NCBI GenBank assembly: GCA_015272515.1
Contig: JACYLN010000101.1
Coordinates: forward strand, 1-64,000
Origin: Leptolyngbyaceae cyanobacterium C42_A2020_001
Lineage (GTDB): Bacteria; Cyanobacteriota; Cyanobacteriia; Leptolyngbyales; Leptolyngbyaceae
Direction of reading: 5' to 3'
DNA length: 64,000 nucleotides
In this document: in pieces, positions 58,714-64,000 of the stretch
Position numbering within the stretch: the first letter of the stretch is position 1
Layout of the letters: every line of letters starts with the position of its first letter
Translations under genes and position numbers: made by a program
The notes under the pieces: generated by a model
Databases searched by the model: none
The model's input: only the letters and a program-made list of their open reading frames with translations
What the model was told of the DNA's origin: nothing

Positions 58714-61152
58714 ATGGCTGACAACATTAACATTTTTGATAACACCGCAGTTGGGACACAGCGTCTCATTCAAGCAACCGCTGGTGTCCTTACTCTTCAA
58801 AGCACTGCCGCAGATCCTGGCTTTTCAATTGGTCCTGGAGATACAGACGATTTTTTTAGACTTACCGTTAGTCGCAGCAGCAACGTTGTTGTAAAACTCA
58901 ACCCAGATGTTGGAGATTTGAGCCTCGCTGTTCTAGATGCAGCAGGTAATCTCATTCCTACCATCGGCACCAGTAATAATCCCAGTGCTTTGGCAGACGC
59001 GGCTGTTACAAATGCTGCGAATCCTCTACAGCCAGGGCAAACTTACTACATTCGAGTTTCTGGCAGCGAAGCTACAACAGTTAATTACACTCTGACCGTT
59101 GAAACCAATCCAGTTAGTCGCGCCGACATTCTTTGGAGAAATATCAGCCCTCCAGGTTCACCAGATAGCGGCGCAAATGGCATTTGGCGCATGAACGGAA
59201 CTCAAGTGTTGAGTTACGACAATACAGGAGTACCTGTCGATCCAGCTTGGCGATTAGCGGCTGTCGGCGACTTTAATCGGGATGGAGCAGCAGACTACTT
59301 CTGGCAGGAACCTACAACCGGCACAATCGGTACCTGGTTAATGGATGCATCCGGAACAACTGTTAAATCCTTCGCGCAAATCCCCTACAACGTCACCGGA
59401 GAATGGTATATCGGCGGTGTCGGTGATTTTAACGGAGATGCTGGCTTAGATATCATATGGCGCAACTCCAACACTGGTTTGACGGGTGTTTGGCTGATGA
59501 ATGGCACTAATGTTGCCTCATTCCAACCTATTGACTACATAACAGATACCAGTTGGCTAATCGAGAGCGTAGCAGATTTTAACGGTGACTCCAAGCCGGA
59601 TGTGTTTTATCGAAACTCTGCGACTGGAGAAAATTTGTTGTGGATGATGGATGGTATCTCTTTCCTGTCAGCGGAGGGGAATCTGCCGTCACTTCCAATT
59701 GGCTGGTCAATGGAGGGAGTGGGTGATTTTGATGGTGATGGCGATGCTGATCTACTTTGGAGAGATTACTCCACTGGAACCAATGCTGTTTGGTTTTTGA
59801 ATCGCACGGAATTCGCTTCTGGTGAATTTTTGCAACCCCTGGTTGATCCAACGATTTACAGAATTGCAGGGGTGATCACCAACACATTGCCTATCGATCT
59901 TGCTGGAAATACGCCGCAATCTAACTTCTACATTGGCAAATTAGACAACACTGCTACCTATGCAGATACCATTGGTGGAACAGACAGTTTCGACTACTAC
60001 GTCTTTAATCTGGCAGTTGGTTCCAAGATAGGCATTACCGCACAAGGTACTGATCTTTCTGCCCTCGCAGACATCGAAGTGTTAGCAGCCGATGGTAGCA
60101 CCGTTTTAGGCAGTACCACTGCCACCAACCCGAATGAAGAAAGACTCACTGATTTAACATTGAATGCTGGTAGTTACTATGTTCGCGTGAGATCGTTCTC
60201 GCCTACTAGCGTTGGTTATGCGATCGCGATCGCCGCAGAAGAGCAACTGCCAGTCAACCTCCGCATCTCCGCCGATCCACCCATCACTACGCCCGTCACC
60301 ACCTTCAGACGTTTGGATGGAACAACCTTCACCTCTAGCAATGCTGTGAGTGTTAAAGATCCATTCACGTTCGATATGGATTACAAAGTGACTTACGCAG
60401 GTAGACCACTGAATGAATTCAAAGTTGGCTTCTTCCTTTCTAAGGATGGCGTGTTGGATGCGGCTGACCTTCGTCTTGACTTAAACAATGACGGACAAAG
60501 CAATGCAAACGATTTTGCTCTCATTACCGGTGCTCAACCAAATACTGAAATCACCCGCACCCAACGGCTCACCCTGCCCAGCAAAGATAGTCCCTTCTGG
60601 ATTGACGAAGGACTTTACAACATCATCATTGTGCTAGATCCCGATAATGAAATCCTTGAGCAAGATCCACAAACTGGCAACCCCGCCGAGACTGACAACG
60701 CATTTGCAGCTCCAATTCGTGTGCGGGATGCACGCCGACCCGACCTGATTCCTGAAAACTTTGATGTCGTACAACCGGGCATTGTGAGGGGAAATACCAT
60801 CAATTTAGCGGGTGCAATTCGCAATATTGGTACTGCTTCCTCGGATGCGTTAAATACACAAGGCACACAATTCACCATTCGGTTCTACCTCTCAACCGAT
60901 CAACAACTGAGTACTGCTACCGACTTTGCCTTGACCAATAACATCTCGTTTACTCCCCTGGCAGCGGGTGCTCAAACCAGTATTGGCAACAACGTGACTG
61001 CAACGATTCCAACTACTTGGGGTGGCTACAACTCTCCACCACCAGGAAATCAATACTACGTGTTGATGGTTGTCAATTCAAACGGTAACGTGCAGGAGAT
61101 TACGGATGGTAACCTCAATAACGTTGTGTTTGATACGCTTGTCATCTCATAG
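58714..61152 (+). CDS. Secreted-type PPC/VCBS/CARDB protein
   Basis: An 812-aa protein (ATG 58714, GAGGG ten bases upstream; start MADNINIFDNTAVGTQRLIQ). Order: PPC-like domain (~30-130), VCBS/FG-GAP-like units with DFNRDGAADYFW, DFNGDAGLDIIW, DFNGDSKPDVFY and DFDGDGDADLLW (~140-400), a second PPC-like domain (~420-510), a linker, then a CARDB-like domain (PDLIPENFDVVQPGIVRGNT ... QEITDGNLNNVVFDT). The N-terminal ~500 residues are paralogous to the 2739-aa protein, suggesting export by the same type I system and recognition through this module. No RTX repeats. Confidence 0.87.
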   Translation: MADNINIFDNTAVGTQRLIQATAGVLTLQSTAADPGFSIGPGDTDDFFRLTVSRSSNVVVKLNPDVGDLSLAVLDAAGNLIPTIGTSNNPSALADAAVTNAANPLQPGQTYYIRVSGSEATTVNYTLTVETNPVSRADILWRNISPPGSPDSGANGIWRMNGTQVLSYDNTGVPVDPAWRLAAVGDFNRDGAADYFWQEPTTGTIGTWLMDASGTTVKSFAQIPYNVTGEWYIGGVGDFNGDAGLDIIWRNSNTGLTGVWLMNGTNVASFQPIDYITDTSWLIESVADFNGDSKPDVFYRNSATGENLLWMMDGISFLSAEGNLPSLPIGWSMEGVGDFDGDGDADLLWRDYSTGTNAVWFLNRTEFASGEFLQPLVDPTIYRIAGVITNTLPIDLAGNTPQSNFYIGKLDNTATYADTIGGTDSFDYYVFNLAVGSKIGITAQGTDLSALADIEVLAADGSTVLGSTTATNPNEERLTDLTLNAGSYYVRVRSFSPTSVGYAIAIAAEEQLPVNLRISADPPITTPVTTFRRLDGTTFTSSNAVSVKDPFTFDMDYKVTYAGRPLNEFKVGFFLSKDGVLDAADLRLDLNNDGQSNANDFALITGAQPNTEITRTQRLTLPSKDSPFWIDEGLYNIIIVLDPDNEILEQDPQTGNPAETDNAFAAPIRVRDARRPDLIPENFDVVQPGIVRGNTINLAGAIRNIGTASSDALNTQGTQFTIRFYLSTDQQLSTATDFALTNNISFTPLAAGAQTSIGNNVTATIPTTWGGYNSPPPGNQYYVLMVVNSNGNVQEITDGNLNNVVFDTLVIS

Positions 61153-61215
61153 ATGGTTGACTGCGAAAACAAAATGTAGCTTCTGATCTGCCGTTTGTAA
61201 AAAGGCTGCAAAGAA

Positions 61216-61244
61216 AAAGCAGGGTGCATGATGCATCCTGCTTT
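61216..61244. terminator. Bidirectional terminator
   Basis: A near-perfect 12-14-bp stem, AAAGCAGGGTGCAT (from 61216) with ATGCATCCTGCTTT (to 61244), with A-rich sequence on its left. It lies between the converging 812-aa gene and the CO2 hydration gene. Confidence 0.85.
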
Positions 61245-61268
61245 GCCATGAGGTGTGTGTGGAGAGAA

Positions 61269-62570
61269 CTAGCGGTAATCTGGCGATTGAATATCGCGCA
61301 GGCGAGCTTCAGGACGGAGGAAACGATCCATCTGAGACTCGAAGAACTTGCGGTTTGCCATCAGATGTTTGGGGTTGGGGTCATCCAGTGGATAGAGGAG
61401 AGCCGTTCGGAGTGCCTGAATTACGGCGGAAGTGACGCAATACATCGATCGCTGGAAGCTAATTGCCAACTGAATCAACATATCGTCTTCACCGCGACAG
61501 TGCTGCTGGTAATACTTCACCAGGTAATCGGGTAGAAAGTGCAGCATATCTTGTGCCAAAAGCGTGGGTGGAATTCCGGCTGTTCCTACGGGGAATTTAT
61601 CGGCATACAACACACCGTAGTGGAAGTCTTTTTGGTCATCCGGTACTTGCCCCGCCTGGGCGTTGTAAGATTTGGTGCCCCGGAATGGCGAGGTGCGGTA
61701 GAACACGGCTTCCACATAAGGCAGCGCAGCTTCGTAGAGCCAGGTGAACCCTTTTGACTTGGGAATAATTTCGTAGCACTCACCCCGGATGTAGACATGG
61801 TGATAGATGGGGCGACCCGCGATCGCAAAAATCCCATTCACCAAAAAGTTCATGGCATCGGGGACGCTGGCGATCTTGCCTTCATCATACAAATCAGACA
61901 TCTCGAAGAATACGGGAGCCATGACTTCCCAGAACAAGCCCAAATTGGCGTAGTAAGATGCTTGGCGGCACTGCTCCAAAAACATTTCGGGGAAGGCTTG
62001 ATACAATCCCAGCATTAACGGATTGCCCTTGAAGTAAGCCCGAATCGCACGATCGGCGTTTGCCCGATATTCATCGCTGTCGAGATAGGGGTCAAACTGG
62101 TTAACAGGAGCATACATATTGCGGTGCCACAGCATTGCCCGCATACACTCCTCGGCAAACTCCATATTGATGCGATCGTGCCAGAGGTGGTGGAATAGGC
62201 GGGGCAATCCCTGCTTCAATTCACCTTTTTTGATGAACTCTTCCAGTTCTGGGTGAACGGTTCCGCGACCTCGCCAAATTCGCAAATCGGCGTTGTCTCC
62301 GGCGTAGTGGTTTTCCCGCTGGAGGTATTCATCCGAAATAAAGAACTTGAAAAAGGGAAGGGGATTGAGAAACACCTGCTCGCCGATATAAAGCAGATCT
62401 CGCCAGTAGAAATCCATTGGCACAGCATAGGCTTTGTACAGTCCAATGATTTGCATCAGGTTCTCTGGCGTATCAGGAAGCATGGCTCCCCCCGCTTCGA
62501 GCCGATAGATAATTTCGGCGAAGGGGTGGTTAGATGGTGGAATTTTGGATTGGGGCGCAGACATATTCAT
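61269..62570 (-). CDS. CO2 hydration protein (ChpX/ChpY, CupA/CupB)
   Basis: A 433-aa CO2 hydration protein of the NDH-1 carbon-uptake complexes, where it converts CO2 to bicarbonate at the thylakoid membrane using electron transport. It opens MNMSAPQSKIPPSNHPFAEI; family blocks include LMQIIGLYKAYAVPMDFYWR, RLFHHLWHDRINMEFAEECM and HCRGEDDMLIQLAISFQRSM. It is 84 bp downstream of ndhD on the same strand. No cupS gene follows (the next gene converges), which favours the constitutive NDH-1MS' (ndhF4-ndhD4-cupB) type, but the subtype is not settled. Confidence 0.92.
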   Translation of the reverse strand: MNMSAPQSKIPPSNHPFAEIIYRLEAGGAMLPDTPENLMQIIGLYKAYAVPMDFYWRDLLYIGEQVFLNPLPFFKFFISDEYLQRENHYAGDNADLRIWRGRGTVHPELEEFIKKGELKQGLPRLFHHLWHDRINMEFAEECMRAMLWHRNMYAPVNQFDPYLDSDEYRANADRAIRAYFKGNPLMLGLYQAFPEMFLEQCRQASYYANLGLFWEVMAPVFFEMSDLYDEGKIASVPDAMNFLVNGIFAIAGRPIYHHVYIRGECYEIIPKSKGFTWLYEAALPYVEAVFYRTSPFRGTKSYNAQAGQVPDDQKDFHYGVLYADKFPVGTAGIPPTLLAQDMLHFLPDYLVKYYQQHCRGEDDMLIQLAISFQRSMYCVTSAVIQALRTALLYPLDDPNPKHLMANRKFFESQMDRFLRPEARLRDIQSPDYR

Positions 62571-62654
62571 AGGCGCAGTTCCTGGGTTAATGGGTTGGAT
62601 GAATGACTGGCAGATAGACCAAATGCAGATTTGCGAGTTTATAGAGAATGGCGA

Positions 62655-64000
62655 TTACAGTTGAGGCGCGATCGCGGCCGTTGGTACCGGAGCCTGACTC
62701 ACAACAATTTGTCGCTCTACAGGGGTTGCCTCAACTAGAGCTGTAGTGGTTGTTTCACTCCAACGCACCAGCCAAGTAGGTTGAATGCCCAACCACAAAA
62801 TCAGCCCAGTAAGAGCCAGCGCTGGAAAATGCTCCTTGAATGTGACACGGGGATAATATGCCGTTTTGGTATCCAACTTGCCGAAGCAAGTTCGATTCAA
62901 CAAAATCACAAAATACACCGCCGTTAGCCCTGAACCTACAACCCCCAGCAGCGTGGGGATGGGAAAGATTTTGAAGCTGCCCTGGAACACCAGAAATTCT
63001 GAGATAAAGCCCACCATGCCAGGAATTCCAGCACTTGCCATGCCTGCCAAAATCAGCAGGGCGCTGGTCATCGGCAACCCGCGAATGGCGTTTAGCAACC
63101 CGTTTAATACATCCAGTTCGCGCGTGCCCACTTTGACCTCAATCACCCCAACTAAGTAGAACAACAGTGCCAGAATTAAACCGTGGCTCACCATCTGCGA
63201 AACGGCACCCACCATGCTGAGTGGAGTAAGCGCCGCCATGCCCAGCAGAACGTAACCCATGTGACCGATGGAACTGTAGGCAACCATGCGTTTGATATCT
63301 TTCTGAGCGATCGCCACCATTGCCCCATACATCACACACACAGCAGCAAGGATGGACAAACCTGGCGTAATTAATGACCACGTTTCAGGAAATAACCCCA
63401 CTCCAAAGCGGGCAAGACCATAGGTTCCTAGTTTTGACAACACCCCGCCCAGCAAAATCGCTGTCGGCGTAGAGGCTTCAACATATGCATCTGGTAACCA
63501 GGTGTGCAGCGGCACCAGAGGAATTTTGATCCCAAAACCTACCAGCACCAGTGTCAACAGAATCAGTTGGGTTCGCTGCGATAATTCCCCAGTTTGAATC
63601 GCGCTGTATTCAAAATTGGCAGATCCAGTCAGCCATCCAATCGCTAAAAATGCCGCCAAAATCAAAATGCCAGATGTTGCTGTATAGATCAAAAACTTCA
63701 TCCCGGCATAATCTCGTTTCTGCCCACCCCAGATCACAATTAACAAGTAAAACGGGATCAACTCCAACTCATAGAAAAAGAAGAACAGCAGCAGGTTTTG
63801 TGCCAGCAGTGCCCCTGCCATGCCCGCATTAATCAGCAATAAAAGACTGTAAAAAAGGCGTGGGCGATGGAGTTCTGTTGATTTTGGCGTAAGACTATTG
63901 CTACTGAAGGCAACAACTAACGTTAGCAAGTTACTGAGGGCGAGCAACGGCAGCGATAATCCATCAATTCCCAGGGAATAGTTAATGCCTAACGTGGGAA
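62655..64000 (-). CDS. ndhD: NAD(P)H-quinone oxidoreductase subunit NdhD (partial)
   Basis: A membrane subunit of NDH-1, the antiporter-like NdhD. The reading is open through the window end (the last bases encode FPTLGINYSLGIDGLSLPLL), so the start is outside; the ATG-like Met at 63947 is not the real start. Visible: QNLLLFFFFYELELIPFYLL, KIPLVPLHTWLPDAYVEAST (the PLHTWLPDAH-like signature), Lys/His residues in LAKRMVAYSSIGHMGYV-type helices and SEFLVFQGSFKIFP. With the CO2 hydration gene downstream it is of the NdhD3/NdhD4 type. Confidence 0.93.
   Translation of the reverse strand, partial: PTLGINYSLGIDGLSLPLLALSNLLTLVVAFSSNSLTPKSTELHRPRLFYSLLLLINAGMAGALLAQNLLLFFFFYELELIPFYLLIVIWGGQKRDYAGMKFLIYTATSGILILAAFLAIGWLTGSANFEYSAIQTGELSQRTQLILLTLVLVGFGIKIPLVPLHTWLPDAYVEASTPTAILLGGVLSKLGTYGLARFGVGLFPETWSLITPGLSILAAVCVMYGAMVAIAQKDIKRMVAYSSIGHMGYVLLGMAALTPLSMVGAVSQMVSHGLILALLFYLVGVIEVKVGTRELDVLNGLLNAIRGLPMTSALLILAGMASAGIPGMVGFISEFLVFQGSFKIFPIPTLLGVVGSGLTAVYFVILLNRTCFGKLDTKTAYYPRVTFKEHFPALALTGLILWLGIQPTWLVRWSETTTTALVEATPVERQIVVSQAPVPTAAIAPQL

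Noticed and set aside
49571-61152. RTX toxin or LPXTG-anchored adhesin
   Set aside because: No GGxGxDxUx arrays and no LPXTG motif or C-terminal anchor are seen in either large protein.

Overview
The window is chromosomal DNA from a cyanobacterium, probably a filamentous Leptolyngbya-like lineage; I cannot resolve the genus. The evidence is gene content: the plastid-conserved genes ycf46, ycf35 and ycf27/rpaB, a high-light-inducible protein, a phycobilisome-like protein, the NDH-1 CO2-uptake genes ndhD and chpX/Y, and light-repressed lrtA. The octamer GCGATCGC (HIP1), a cyanobacterial hallmark, is also very frequent. I saw no tRNA, rRNA, CRISPR array or intact transposase.

Layout. 0.1-5 kb: ycf46-ycf35, crcB, a SpoIID-domain protein, sulfiredoxin and a frameshifted coiled-coil gene. 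5.1-10.2 kb: an XRE/GrpE-like fusion converges on a minus-strand operon (332-aa membrane protein, 76-aa secreted Gly-rich protein, membrane spermidine synthase-like enzyme, DUF4178, AdoMet decarboxylase). A DUF350 membrane gene lies divergently upstream. This looks like a polyamine-linked modification system and is the most interesting functional cluster. 10.3-20.5 kb: lrtA, lipB, phycobilisome-like protein, amidohydrolase, VOC protein, TPR protein, sigma-like protein, GST, two tandem paralogous lipoproteins, a conserved hypothetical and a GIY-YIG nuclease.

20.5-36 kb: a ClpP-like protease with a hydrophobic N-terminus converges on ftsH. Then come an ECF42-type sigma factor operon (DGPF/YCII protein, GST, sigma), a frameshifted Uma2 gene, cysteine desulfurase with rpaB, radA carrying an in-frame repeat insertion, a DUF2141 protein, thrC followed by a MoaD/ThiS-like sulfur carrier, and an 815-aa acidic protein. 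36-45.4 kb: an hli gene absent from simple long-ORF calls, with an upstream HLR1-like site for RpaB. It is followed by a pseudokinase, a small island of orphan genes, an intact Uma2, a phosphoribosyltransferase, a family-4 uracil-DNA glycosylase, a B12-binding radical SAM protein and a 1-Cys peroxiredoxin.

45.4-61.2 kb: a type I secretion region. It holds a PpiC-like foldase, a HlyB-like exporter with a CRP-like N-terminus and inactive C39-like domain, a 2739-aa repeat protein, a 2OG-Fe(II) oxygenase on the other strand, and an 812-aa protein sharing the N-terminal module of the giant one. 61.2-64 kb: CO2 hydration protein and ndhD, the latter cut by the window end.

Two coding sequences (radA and the spermidine synthase-like gene) each carry an in-frame insertion built as purine-rich tract, spacer, pyrimidine-rich tract. 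The radA copy contains an 8-bp tandem repeat whose copy number would change the reading frame.
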